Assembly (NCBI GenBank): GCA_037176885.1
Contig: JAWWNJ010000071.1
Coordinates: forward strand, 310,001 to 374,000
Reading direction: 5' to 3'
Length of the DNA: 64,000 nucleotides
Origin: Favolaschia claudopus
Taxonomy: Eukaryota; Basidiomycota; Agaricomycetes; Agaricales; Mycenaceae
This document shows, in pieces, positions 21,856-32,463 of this stretch. A program made the translations under genes and the position numbers. Numbering within the stretch: position 1 is the stretch's first letter; each line of letters begins with the position of its first letter. The notes beneath the pieces are model-generated. The model was given only the letters and a program-made list of their open reading frames with translations. It did not search any database and was not told where the DNA came from.

Positions 21856-23632
21856 CTACCGCTTGCGCTTAGCTCCCGAGCTGCTCCCCTCCTCGCGATC
21901 AGGAGAAGGTGGACGGGCGGAAGCAGGCTTGGGGTTGGGCTTGTCGAAAACCTCGGCAGAGCTAAAAGCTGCGATGGGCTTCGGACGAGAGCCAGACGAA
22001 CCGCCCGCGGGCGCAGAGACAGACGAACCACCGGAAGGAGGTGGAGGAGCCGTCAGCAAACGCTGATCAGGAGGCGGCGCCGCCGGTGGGTGATGAGAAA
22101 AGTCCTTTGGAAGGGGCCCGACCGAGAAACGGTTGGAGATCTGCTGGTGGTAAACATGCCCCGTCACGTTGCCGTCGTCGTCTTTCTGCGGAATGGGACC
22201 CGTGGTTGGGTGGTCGTCCAGGACGCGGAGCTCGGCGTCCATGATGTTGGACTTCATGAAGACGCTGTGGTACATATCCCGGATGGTCTGGGCGTCGACA
22301 CGGTTTTCAAACAAGTCGTCGAAAGTATTGTTACCGAGGGCCTCGTCGATGCGTTGGAAGTGGAAAGCGGCGTCGCTGTGACCGTGATTGAAGCGTTTAA
22401 GGGCGCGCGCGTACAAAGCTGCCTGGATCTGCAGCTCGTGGGTGTCCACCAACAAGTTGGTGAACTGTTGGGCAAGCTGATGGGGCGACACGTTCCAATA
22501 CGGGAGCAACTGCTCGAAGAGCAGACGGAGCTGATTGGAGTCCGACGTGTACGAGCAGCGATAGTGCTTGTCGGCACAGAACGTGCACACTTCGCTGCCG
22601 CGGGCACGAACACAAGGTCGACCATGGGCGGCGCAGGTTGCACACGGAAAGTTCTCCGGCGAGAACCACGGCCCGGACGAGACGCTCTGCACGATGGCTG
22701 TTGGGATCTGAAGCAAGGCCGAAGGTGGCGGAGCGGTGCCTAAAAACAAGTTAGACACAGAAGAATGAAAGCGAAAAAGAAACGTACCATCAGGCGGAAG
22801 CGCACGGAAGTGCTCGAGAAGCTGCATTCTAGTTGAGATGGGCTCGGGGTCCGGCGTAGTTGCCGCGGGAGCCTCAGACTCAGGCTCGGGCGTAGGAGTA
22901 AACATGTCGCTCAAATCCTGGCGGAAAGTTAGAAAGAAAGATAAATGTAAAGAGATGACGAACCTTTCCGGAGGTTTTAGCCTTTTTGAGCGGAGGATTG
23001 TCGAGTTCGTCGTCAGAAAAGTCGAGTTCAGGCGCTGCCGCAACGAGGTGTGGAATTTGGAAAGAAGAAGACAGGCAAAGAGTTTCGGTGTTGGCTGAGA
23101 GACGAAGCTGGGTTTCGGCAGACGGGCGGATTGCCCGATACACTGGAATTAGGGCCCCTTGACCGGGCACGGATTTGGCGATGCCTTTGAGGACGTCGGA
23201 GACACAAACGAGGAAAGTCTCGACGACGTCGGGGATGTCGCTAAAGTCTTTGCGGTAGTCGAGCTGAGATAGCAAAAGAAGAGTTAGTTAAAGAAAAAGG
23301 AAGACGGCACAACGACGTACGAGTATGGGCTTCAAACGATGAATGGCCTTAAGCTGCTCCGCGTCGGGTGTGGCAGTCGAGGGATCGTCAAAGAAAGTTA
23401 CGAGGAGACGAGCGTCGTCGGTGTCAAAAGGCGCCCAGTACTGAGCCAAAGGGTCGTCGTCGAGCACCTCGGTAATGACTGGGACGCTGTCACGCCCAGG
23501 ACCACCGCGTGGAGCACCCCCGCGCCCTCGACCCTTGGCCTTGGGGCCACGACTGGCTGGCGAAGCGATGGACGAGTTGCGCGTGGAACGGCGCGTCGCT
23601 GCTGACGAAGTGGTGGACTTGTTGGATACCAT
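21856..23632 (-). CDS. Antisense accessory gene 1 of inner element: Zn2Cys6-like protein, 541 aa
   Basis: The exons are 23632-23321, 23263-22964, 22917-22788 and 22739-21856, with introns of 57, 46 and 48 bp bearing GTACGT or GTTCGT donors, CTAAC branch-like words and YAG acceptors. The frame is 542 codons; an upstream ATG at 23698 would add 22 residues. The N-terminus is Ser/Arg/Gly-rich (SRGPKAKGRGRGG), followed by a helical region. Six cysteines at residues 280-309 have exactly CX2CX6CX8CX2CX6C spacing (CATC, GRPC, CTFC, HYRC), the GAL4-type pattern, though less basic than usual and not N-terminal. A helical region and a Pro/Ser-rich tail ending GAKRKR follow. The outer element's gene at 37324-41233 occupies the same place and has the same array. 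Confidence 0.78.
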
Positions 23633-23698
23633 ACCGGCGACAAGCACCAGGGTTGATCGATGGGTAGTGGAAGTTGTAAGGAAACCAGAAGAGGACAC

Positions 23699-24455
23699 TA
23701 CTCAACGACGTAGGCGTCGAGGAGCGCAAGTTGGACGATGTAGAGAAACCAAGAAGAGGCCACAGGGTGTAACAGACACTGTGTGTGGTGGTGGTAAAAG
23801 GGAAGGAAGAATGTGGGCGCTAAGAAGGCGCACCCACAGCCTATAAGTCGAGACGGACTTAGAGAAATTTTCAAGAAGGACTTACACGCAGTCAGAGGAA
23901 TGAATTAGATCTCGATTTAATATCCCTGATAGAAGTCCTAGAGAGTTTGAAGAAGACGCCGCAGTAATTAGAAGAAAGATTAGGTTTGATGGAAAACCTA
24001 TTCTGGTTTCTATTGAGTTGCTGGCCACGGCGAGACTGATAAGCCGGCGAATGATAAGATAACAAGGAAAATGAGGCGTACCTAGGATTAGGGTTATCGC
24101 TTGGACCAGCAGAAGCGAGAAAAGTTGACCAAGTCAAGGAAATTGAGGACAAGAGCTGAAAAGCCCCTGTCTACGATTTTCAGACAGGAAATGTCAATGA
24201 CGTCATATGCCGTAATTGTGATTGGCGTCCGCGGAAGCAACTGTCTAAATTAACAGGCGGAACGTTTTAGCGAGTAGTGCAGGAGGACTTGACTAAAAAC
24301 AAGTTGCTCGAGGAAAAAGGGACAGTGAAGTAGTTTGCAGTTGGTCTAAAAATAGACGTCCGCGGGAGTTGTCATCCTTGCGGTCCACTTAATTTAAAGC
24401 CAAAAATAAGCACGAATTTTGGTGCAGGCTATAGACCGGGGACGGTCTAGATTTA
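23699..24455. other. Upstream region of antisense gene 1 and non-coding 3' end of inner element
   Basis: No gene is supported. CCGCGG occurs near 24229 and 24361. The region runs into the polypurine tract before the 3' LTR. Confidence 0.5.
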
Positions 24456-24467
24456 GTGAAGGGGAGA
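24456..24467 (+). promoter_or_regulatory. Inner element polypurine tract
   Basis: The purine run GTGAAGGGGAGA directly precedes the 3' LTR (TGTAACG at 24468), the usual place of the plus-strand primer in LTR retrotransposons. Confidence 0.75.
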
Positions 24468-26266
24468 TGTAACGACTGGCCATTTTTGCGCGTTATATCT
24501 GGCTATTTTAAGTCAAGTGCGGCCCTAAACAACCCAACTACCCGCCACGACTATAGTCTTACTCGACTATCAATAGGAAGTCAGTACCTCTGTTGGTGAC
24601 ACTAAGGAGGGTCAAAGTGAGCTCCGAGCTGTTGACCGTAAAACCCATCACAGGAGAAAGGCATTATATTAATAGCCTACTGCAGTACTATGGATCTGTT
24701 CCATAACAGAACCCTCAGAAGAGTGACGAAGAGTCAAGTACTTGTGTACTACGGACTTAGACGAAGGTCTACAAGGATGTAGGAGGCGCCGCGGGGCCTA
24801 TCAGAGTCAACATCAGTCAAAGGACAGATGCCGCGGGCTGCCGACTATAAATAGACAGCTGGAACAGCGGAAAGGGATCTCATACAGGAGATGCCGGTGC
24901 TAGGATCAGAAGGCAGAGTTATGGCAAGACATGAGGTCTTTGACAGGAGAGTTTGATGATGTGATGCTGAAGCCGAACAAGTGCGGCAACTTCATTAGAA
25001 ATCTATTTCTATACTGGAGTCAGCGCGGATGACTTGGTGGCTTGATAAATTGGACAACAGACGAGCCTGTGATATTGCGAGTGAATTGGAATGTCCCAAG
25101 AATAGTCTTAGGAGTTATTAGAGGCGTTGATGGCACCACCGGAAGGGTTGCCGCCAGTGACGGATTGACGGGATCACCAATGATGGCGTTCCGCGGGCTT
25201 CCGCAATTCAGTGATTCAACCGTGGGAGTCATAATTGCTGACTTTCTACCGTTGGATCGACAAGCCAAGAGGCTGCCGAAGGTCCGCCGGGACACCCAAA
25301 TACCAATATACCATCTCTCTACTCAATTGGATCGACATTGCTTACTCTGAACTATTTATGTGATGTATTTCTTGGCATTAGTATAAAAGGACCTGTATTT
25401 CTCGTTGAGCTGGAGGACACCGCGCTCAGTCTATTGGACAGCGTTGGTGAACTCAGGCAGCAACGTAGAGGCATATATAAAGATATTGTCTACTCGTTTG
25501 TCTTAATAGAAATTGTGTTGAAGTTCAGTTCAAGTGTGAATCTAAGCATCGTTTCGAGAGTGTTCACCCGCGGAGGCTTTGCTTTCGAGTAGCTTTGTCG
25601 TGGCCTTAGTGCGTAAGGAACTGCCTGCCTCTACTGCCCGCGGACTGCCTATCTCATTGTGAAGATACGTGTGCTCGAGAGTGAACTAGTATCTCCCTGA
25701 GTCTGAGGAAGAGTGGAACTGTCCATCTGCTGAAGCATTGCGTTGGGACTGCTGGCGCATAACCGGAAGAGATCTGATTAGTCCTCGTCTGAAAGGCTTG
25801 TGCTATATAAAGGAGTGTCAAAGGTTCCTGGAATTTGGAGGTTCAGGTCTATAGCGTAACTGGCGCTATAAGAATTGTGCATTCTGCCGCGGAAACTGTC
25901 TGTGGTCATTGTTTCAATCTCGCCCTGATATTCAACTTCGTTGGGTATCTTGTATCCTACTGTTTATAGTTCCTATTTTTAGGAAAGGTCCGCGGACGGA
26001 ATCACTTCCATCTACGGTGTGTGAGAGCGTGTTTTGTGCAAGGTTCTTACTTGCAAGTCGACTTATATCCTCGTCACTGTGACATCTGGATTTCGGATCG
26101 AACCCCACGAACTCTTCGAGAGACATTTGAGTGTATCTTGTGGAGATATTTGTGTTGTAGTGTTGTGTGTGTTGGTTGATTGTGTTATATATATATTTTG
26201 GGTGGTAGATTCTCTGCTGCGCTATATTTAGCACTTCAGTTGATATATTCAAGTGTCAGCGTTACA
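24468..26266 (+). repeat. Inner element 3' LTR
   Basis: This 1799-bp copy matches 12213-14011 with no difference that I found. It ends CGTTACA, followed by the TSD CCGG and the resumption of the outer gag. Confidence 0.95.
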
Positions 26267-26270
26267 CCGG

Positions 26271-26911
26271 GCAGAGTCCCAGGCGCCGCTGACTCCCAGT
26301 CTTTCCCGCGGATGCCAACCGTGCAATTCAAAGGGAACCTGGCGGATCAGGGGTGTCTTTATTGCGACAAGTTTGGGCATTTTAGAGATAAGTGTCTCAT
26401 CCGGCAAGCCCACATAGGGAGTGGAAAGATGAAGGTCGTAGGCTTCAGAGACTGTTTCCCCGATGGGATACCTATCCCGAAAGATGGGCACAAGTCCAAG
26501 AAGCAGCAGGTAGAGGAGTACCGCCCGGCCGCCCAACCCACGGCCGCTGCGCAAAACTACCAGTCTGTCTTCTCTCAGCTCTCCGTTCTTGACATGGATG
26601 AGCAGGAGCTGGAAGCCGCGCAAGCCGCTTTCAGCCAGAACGAGGAATTCTACTATGACCCGAGAGAAGAAGAATTGGTTTCCTTGCGAGCTGAGCAAGT
26701 AAACCTCCAGCGGCAAGTGACGCAACTCCAGTCGCATGGTTCAGGGGGTGTTCAACCACCCCTTGTGGCTCATCAAAGCCAATCTCCCCCGCCGCAATTC
26801 GATGCCAACGCTGTTGCGATTCTGCTGGCGGCTGTCTCAGCGAACTCTCGCTCTCCCAACGGGGCTGGTCCTTCCCGAATGGGGAACGGCGCCGAAGGAG
26901 AGAATTTTTAG
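26271..26911 (+). pseudogene. gag: Outer element gag, 3' part with CCHC zinc knuckle
   Basis: The gag frame continues here in phase with 11303-12212. At about 26358-26399 it encodes CLYCDKFGHFRDKC, a perfect CX2CX4HX4C retroviral-type zinc knuckle that binds RNA in the particle. A Gln/Ala-rich region and a short coiled-coil-like stretch (VSLRAEQVNLQRQVTQLQ) follow. The frame ends at TAG 26909-26911, directly after a slippery word. It is listed as a pseudogene only because the inner element separates it from its start. Confidence 0.85.
26902..26908 (+). promoter_or_regulatory. Candidate gag-pro -1 frameshift site (G AAT TTT, then TAG)
   Basis: In the gag frame the last codons are GAG AAT TTT TAG. 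The protease frame is the -1 frame and is open from 26659, across the gag stop. GAATTTT is a near-canonical X XXY YYZ heptamer with a stop codon immediately after, a common arrangement for -1 slippage. No pseudoknot was examined. Confidence 0.5.
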
Positions 26912-28161
26912 AGAGTTCGAGGAAGGGGGCCAAGGGGAAACCCACTGCGGATAAGCCCCCGGAGAACAGACAAGCACGCCCGCCCGCAGGAAAGAAAATG
27001 GAAGTTGTGATGCCGAAGCTGCCCTATAAGCCGAGGACGATACGAAAGCCCGCAGTCGAAGCACAGCCGGCGATCGTTGAGACCAAGGAGAAGGAGCGGG
27101 AGGAGACAGAAGAACAAAATGGCACTCAGCCGCCGGAACTTCCATATAGGAACGTTCCCCCGGTCAAGCCAGCTAAAAGGCCCAACGAACCTAGAGCTCG
27201 GCCGGCGGGAAATCCGCCGCCAGCGGCCAACGAAAAGAACTACGAGTTGAAGGCGCCTGTAGAGGACCAGGAAGATGAGGAGGTCGAATCCTTGATAAAG
27301 GAGATCTTCGGAAACCTGGAGATAGCGCTCCCGCTGGGGAGGCTGTTCGCCCTCAGCCCGAAGCTGCTGCGCCAGGCTAAGGCGTTGCTCTCGAAGAAGA
27401 GAGTCTCGCCCGCTGTTCGAGTCACCCTCGAGCAATTAATTAGCCACGCAGAGAAAGAAGCCGACGAAGATGACGAGTCCTCCAGCGTCGCCTTGGAGGA
27501 CCTCCCTTACGAAGCGTTAGTCCAGGTCTCAACTGTGGCCGATGGGCTCATGCCAGCGGGAGCTCTCATTACTGTCGACCCGGCGGTACAATACTGGCTG
27601 TCGGTAGCTGATGGTGAGCCGGTGAGAGAAATCTTCGTCGCGATCTCCGAAGCATCTGCTGGAGAATCAGCGGCCCTGAGAGTGGTCTTCCCGCTCATCC
27701 ATGGGGCCGCCGAAGTCGAATGCATTCTGGATGGTGGATCACAGATCGTGTCCATGGCCCTGTCGGTAGCTACCGAGCTAGGGGTCAGTTGGGACCCGGA
27801 TAACTGTATACACATGATGAGCGCCAACGGGCAAACCGAAAAGTCAGTCGGGTTAGCGAGGAACGTCCCCTTCAGGTTCGGCGATATGACTGTGTACCTA
27901 CAAGTGCATGTTATACGGAACCCGGCATACAAAGTGCTGCTGGGGCGGCCCTTCGAAATTCTGACCGCCAGCGGTATCAAAAATACTTCTGACGGGAACC
28001 AGTTCCTGACTCTGACCGACCCCTCCACTTCGAAGCGGGTGGTCGTCCCTACCTTCCCCAGAGGCCAGCGGCGGCAGGTGCGGCGCGTCCAAAACGATGC
28101 GCCACCGGCTGCGCAGGCGAGCGGCGAAGAGGAACAAAATTTTCAGAATTCGAGGAGTTGA
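26908..28161 (+). CDS. pro: Outer element protease region (retropepsin-like)
   Basis: This frame, -1 relative to gag, encodes a long charged linker and then a retropepsin-like domain at about 27660-28060. That domain has ECILDGGSQIVSM (catalytic D in DGG rather than D[ST]G), a central HMMSANGQTEKSVG flap-like block and YKVLLGRPF near the end. The only ATG near the start is at 26998 and lies inside the linker, which fits frameshift expression rather than separate initiation. It overlaps the next frame by a few bases at a second slippery site. The D-G-G triad is my reading of the motif; DGG/DSG variation occurs among fungal gypsy elements. Confidence 0.75.
   Translation, partial: LESSRKGAKGKPTADKPPENRQARPPAGKKMEVVMPKLPYKPRTIRKPAVEAQPAIVETKEKEREETEEQNGTQPPELPYRNVPPVKPAKRPNEPRARPAGNPPPAANEKNYELKAPVEDQEDEEVESLIKEIFGNLEIALPLGRLFALSPKLLRQAKALLSKKRVSPAVRVTLEQLISHAEKEADEDDESSSVALEDLPYEALVQVSTVADGLMPAGALITVDPAVQYWLSVADGEPVREIFVAISEASAGESAALRVVFPLIHGAAEVECILDGGSQIVSMALSVATELGVSWDPDNCIHMMSANGQTEKSVGLARNVPFRFGDMTVYLQVHVIRNPAYKVLLGRPFEILTASGIKNTSDGNQFLTLTDPSTSKRVVVPTFPRGQRRQVRRVQNDAPPAAQASGEEEQNFQNSRS
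28137..28143 (+). promoter_or_regulatory. Candidate pro-pol -1 frameshift site (A AAT TTT)
   Basis: In the protease frame the codons CAA AAT TTT CAG contain the canonical heptamer A AAT TTT. The RT frame is the -1 frame, has no ATG near its beginning and is open across this point. The protease stop follows about 12 bp later. Confidence 0.6.
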
Positions 28162-30796
28162 TTAACCATCAAGGAGAGTTAGCTGTTCAGATAGAACTGG
28201 ACGAGAATAATGTTCCTAGAATTTGCGCTTTGATGAAGTCTGGAGAAGAGGGATTTTCGATGGCCGAGACGAAAATGGCCTACCTAGCGGCTGCCATGCC
28301 AGAAGTTGATGACAAACCCGCTGCTCAGCTATTCCAAGAATATAATGAGCAGCTGACAGAAGGAAAGGAAGTCGGCGAATCCTATGTAGCCATCGTAGCT
28401 AATATAACGGATAAAGTCAGAGAGAAACTGAAGGACCCAGCCGCTGTGTTCATGACAGCCGGTGCCGATATTGAATCGCTTAAACAAGAGCGATCTCGAC
28501 ATTCAGCGGGGGAGCGCTGTCAGTGCTGTGACTACGCCGATTGGGTAATGCCCGGGTTCGAGCACAACGAAACGAAAGTAACGTTGATGGAGGAAATCGT
28601 TCCCGAGGATCACCCGCCTGAAGTCGAAGTGAAGGAGGTGTTCTCGAAGAAATATAAGCCGGTAGCACTAAAAGTAAAGCCGGTCCTCGAGCCGCTCCCT
28701 CCCAAGTTCAGGATAGAAAGAAATATCATTGGGGATCCGTTGCAGAATCTCGTCCCGCTGGACCCTCACCCGCCAGAATTCGTCCCCGTTGGGAGGTACA
28801 CAGCGGAAAGGAAAGCGGTTGTAGACGAACTGCATAGTGATGGGTTCTTAAATGACGAAGAGATGAAGCTGGTTCATCACATGTTATCTATACACGAAAA
28901 TACGGTAGCATGGGATGACAGTGAAAGAGGGACTTTCAGGACGGATTTCTTCCCGCCAGTCAAGTTCCCGGTGAAGGCAGACCATAAGGTATGGGTGGAA
29001 AGAAATATTCCCATCCCGCCGGGACAGCTGGAAGAAGTCTGCAAGGTGCTTAGGGCGAGTATCGACACCAATATCTATGAACCGTCCAACGGCTCGTACC
29101 GCACGAAGTACTTTGGAGTTCTGAAGAGTGATAAGAAGTCTATTCGGTTAGTGCATTCGTTGGAGCCGCTGAACGCGGTAACCATTGCACACTCTGGGGT
29201 GCCTCCCGGCGCCGCGGATCTAGCCGAACATTTCGCAGGAAGGGCTTGTGGGTCCACGTTTGATCTTTATTCTGGGTACAACCACCGGCTGATTGACCCG
29301 GAATCTCGAGATTACACGACCTTCCAAACTCCGTTTGGGGCGCTTCGATTGGTAAGATTGCCGCAGGGTTGGACCAACTCGGTGCCGATCTTCCACGAAG
29401 ACGTAACCTACATCCTGCGAGATGAAATTCCTGCGGTTACCCGGCCGTACATAGATGACGTGCCTGTCGCCGGCGGCTTCACTCGATACGAAAAGCCTGA
29501 CGGGACGTACAAGACCATCCCTGAGAACCCGCTGATACGGGTCTTTGTGTGGTTACACTTGGTAGACTGCAACCGGGTACTTACCCGGCTAGCCTATTCT
29601 GGGGCGACTGTAAGCGGGAAGAAGTTGCAGATTTGCCGGGGAACCTTTAAGGTGGTCAGCCATGTCTGCTCATACGAGGGCATGCGCCCGGATGAAGATA
29701 GGATCGGCGTCATTGAGCGATGGGGCCCGTTGAAGGATTTTCACGATGTGAAAGCCTTTCTGGGAACTGTGGGCGTTATGAGGATGTTCATCCAAGACTA
29801 TACGGTCAAAGCTGAGCCGATCCAGAAGCTCACCCGGAAGGAAGTCATATTCGAGTGGGGCCCGGCCCAAGACGCCTGCATGAAAGTTTTGAAGAAGGCT
29901 TTGCGAGAATGTCCCGCGCTTAGACCTATAAGATATGAATGGGACACCGAAGTGGTACTGGCGGTTGATACGTCGTATCTTGGAGTTGGGGTGCATGTGT
30001 ACCAGCGAGATCCTCTGGACCTAAACAAGCGGTACTATGCCCGCTTCAGCTCCATACCTTTGAATGAACGGGAGTCGAGGTATTCTCAGCCCAAGCGGGA
30101 ATTGTTTGGCCTGAAGAGGGCGCTGGACCACATGCAGTATTGGCTGTTGGGCTGCCGCAAGCTGGTCGTCGAGACTGACGCTCAGTACCTCAAAGGCATG
30201 TTGGATCACCCGGGAATGGGACCCAACGCTACGATCAACCGCTGGATCGAGGAGATCCTAATGTTTCATTTCACTCTGAAGCATGTACCAGGCAAGACTT
30301 TCGGGCCAGATGGCCTCTCCCGCCAGCGTATTCAGCCGGGGGATCCAGAGTATGATCATCCAGAGGACGAGTTCGATAATAACGAGCCGCCGGGTCTTCA
30401 TCCTGAAAGTAGTGCTTGGCCGCCTCTCAAGAATTTCGAGGATTTCAAGCACGATATTGACACTCGAGGTGGATATATGGTAGCTGAATTGGCGGGAGAT
30501 GAGGCCCAGTCAGCCGCTGACTTCGGGAACGACACAGAACAGGCTTGGGCTTACACCCGCCTTAGTAGAGAATATGTTTTCGAAGTCTTCTCCCAGTCAA
30601 AGGGTGACGACAGGCCAGACGGCGAGCCGCTGATCCCTGACCTCGAACTGAAGTATGACCCGACGAAGCGGGAACCGTATTCGGAAGGCCAACGATCTGT
30701 AGCGGCGAAGCTAGCGGACGAGCGGCTGCTCCTCATGAAGGAATGGCGGCGAAACACCCTGGCTCGCCCGGATGGCATGAACGACAAGGAATACAA
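28143..30796 (+). pseudogene. pol: Outer element pol, reverse transcriptase and RNase H part
   Basis: RT shares long stretches with the inner pol: the KKYKPVALKVKPV entry, RACGSTFDLYSGY (motif A), LPQGWTNS and YIDD at 29448-29459. RNase H shows VLAVDTSYLG, KRELFG and VVETDA. The frame is open to 30890, but protein similarity to the inner pol leaves this frame at about 30795, where a run of As is one base short compared with the expected reading. The integrase continues in another frame from 30797. A real one-base deletion or an assembly error is more likely than a third programmed shift. Apart from that break, all catalytic residues are present. Confidence 0.85.
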
Positions 30797-32242
30797 ACCT
30801 TCTTGCGATTCGCCACCGGCTTCTTCGAGGACGCAGATGGAAAACTCTATCATAAATCCTCAACGGGGAGTGCACATCAGTTGGTGGTAGACAAAGATCA
30901 CCGAATGTATATGATGCGGGCGGCTCATGATAGCCTGGCCCACCGCGGTGTCTTTGCTACCAAATCCTTGATAGAAATGCGTTTCTGGTGGCCTGAGATG
31001 GAGCGGGACGTCACCTGGTATATCAAAACTTGCGAATTGTGTCAGTTAAGGCAAAGGACTTTATTAAAGATCCCGCCCGTTGTCACCCATACCCCTTCGC
31101 TCTTCCAGATGGTGCATGTCGACGTGATGGTCGTTGGGACCCCTTCCAACGGCTTCAACAAAATTGTTGACGCCCGCTGCTCCCTCAGCAGCTATATAGA
31201 AGCGCGGCCGATAAAGAATGAGAATGCCAGAACATTGGCCTTGTTCTTACTCGAAGATGTGATTTGTAGGTGGGGCTGCCCGGAGGAATTGGTGACAGAT
31301 AATGCACCGGCCTTCCTAGCGGCTGTGGCCTACCTTGAGTCTAAGTATGGCATAAGGAATATTAGAGTTTCGCCGTACAATTCTCAAGCCAACGGGAAAG
31401 TCGAAAATGGGCACTTCTCGATGAGGCAATCCCTATGGAAAGCCACTGGCGGGAATCCCAGCAAGTGGTACTGGTTCTTCCCACAGATGTTGTGGGCTGA
31501 TCGGGTCACTATTCGGCGAGGAACAGGTTGTTCACCCTACTTTATGGTAACGGGCGCACATCCGATCCTCCCGCTGGATATAGAAGAAGCGACTTGGCTA
31601 GTGCATCTGCCCGGCAGGACTCTGACGACCGCTGAATTAATCGGATATCGAGCCCAGGCCTTGGCTAAGCACGCCACTCACGTCGAACAGATGAGGGAGC
31701 GGGTCACCGACGAGAAACGGGCGAATTTACGCCGGTATGAGATAGCTCATAAACATACTATCGAAGATTACCATTTCGAGCCGGGAGACTTGGTGCTCAT
31801 CAGGAATACGACCGTCGAGAAGTCGCTGAATACGAAGATGGCCGCCAGATACCTGGGACCAGTAATTATCATCCGGCGCACGAAAGGTGGAAGTTATATC
31901 GTAGCGGAGATGGACGGCTCTGTCTTTCAATCAAAAATTGCTCAGTTCAGGGTTGTCCCCTTCGAGCAGTGGCGCTCTATTAAATTGCCCGCTGACATTC
32001 ACGACTTAATCGACCTCTCGGCCGAGACGTTAGAAAAGATGGTCCAGGAGGAAGACGGTTATTCTGGAGATGACTTCCAATTCGGGAATGTGAGGTTAAC
32101 CCCCAGCGGGACGGCTGACGAAGAGCCGGCTCTGCAGGAGGCCTTGCCCGACGAAGAAGAAGAGGAGGAGCCTGACACGGATGAGCCGCTGCCTTTCAAA
32201 CGAAAGACTCGTTCTGCCACAAAGGCCGCTGCGCGGAAATGA
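30797..32242 (+). pseudogene. pol: Outer element pol, integrase part (after single-base frameshift)
   Basis: This part begins with TFLRFATGFF, aligned with SFMRFASHFF of the inner pol. It has an HHCC-like finger (HDSLAH, then CELC) and the catalytic blocks HVDVMVVG, VTDNAPAF and NSQANGKVENGH. A GPY/F-like module (YLGPVIIIRRTKGG) and a C-terminal acidic run ending in KRKTRSATKAAARK, probably nuclear-targeting, follow. The coding sequence looks functional, but it is joined to RT only through the frameshift near 30795. Confidence 0.87.
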
Positions 32243-32463
32243 ATTACTGCTACGATTCTACGTTACATTTTGAAACGGGATTCGAAGTCTTTGAGTAATT
32301 GTATTGTCTGCATCTCCCGCCAATGAGCAGCAAACAAGTTGCGCTCCCGGGGAGTGTGTGGCGGCCAGCAGAAGGATGAGCCGTGAGGTGTCCGAAACGA
32401 TTGAGCCAGTACCGAGTATGCTGAAGAAGGGGGGACCCGCTGGGGAAGCTCCTTGGGAACGAG

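Larger units (their letters stand above)
12213..26266 (+). mobile_element. Inner Ty3/gypsy LTR retrotransposon lacking gag-pro, with three antisense genes
   Basis: The LTRs of 1799 bp (12213-14011 and 24468-26266) start TGTAACG and end CGTTACA. I found no difference between them, so the insertion is very recent. The TSD is CCGG (12209-12212 and 26267-26270). The internal part contains a PBS, one long RT-RNaseH-integrase frame, three intron-bearing genes on the minus strand (17810-23632) and a polypurine tract. No gag or protease is present. Hexamer CCGCGG occurs about 40 times across the 14,054 bp. Confidence 0.94.

Noticed and set aside
21823..22743. 306-codon plus-strand frame
   Set aside because: It is antisense to the high-GC last exon of accessory gene 1 (21856-23632), whose spliced frame and cysteine array are convincing.
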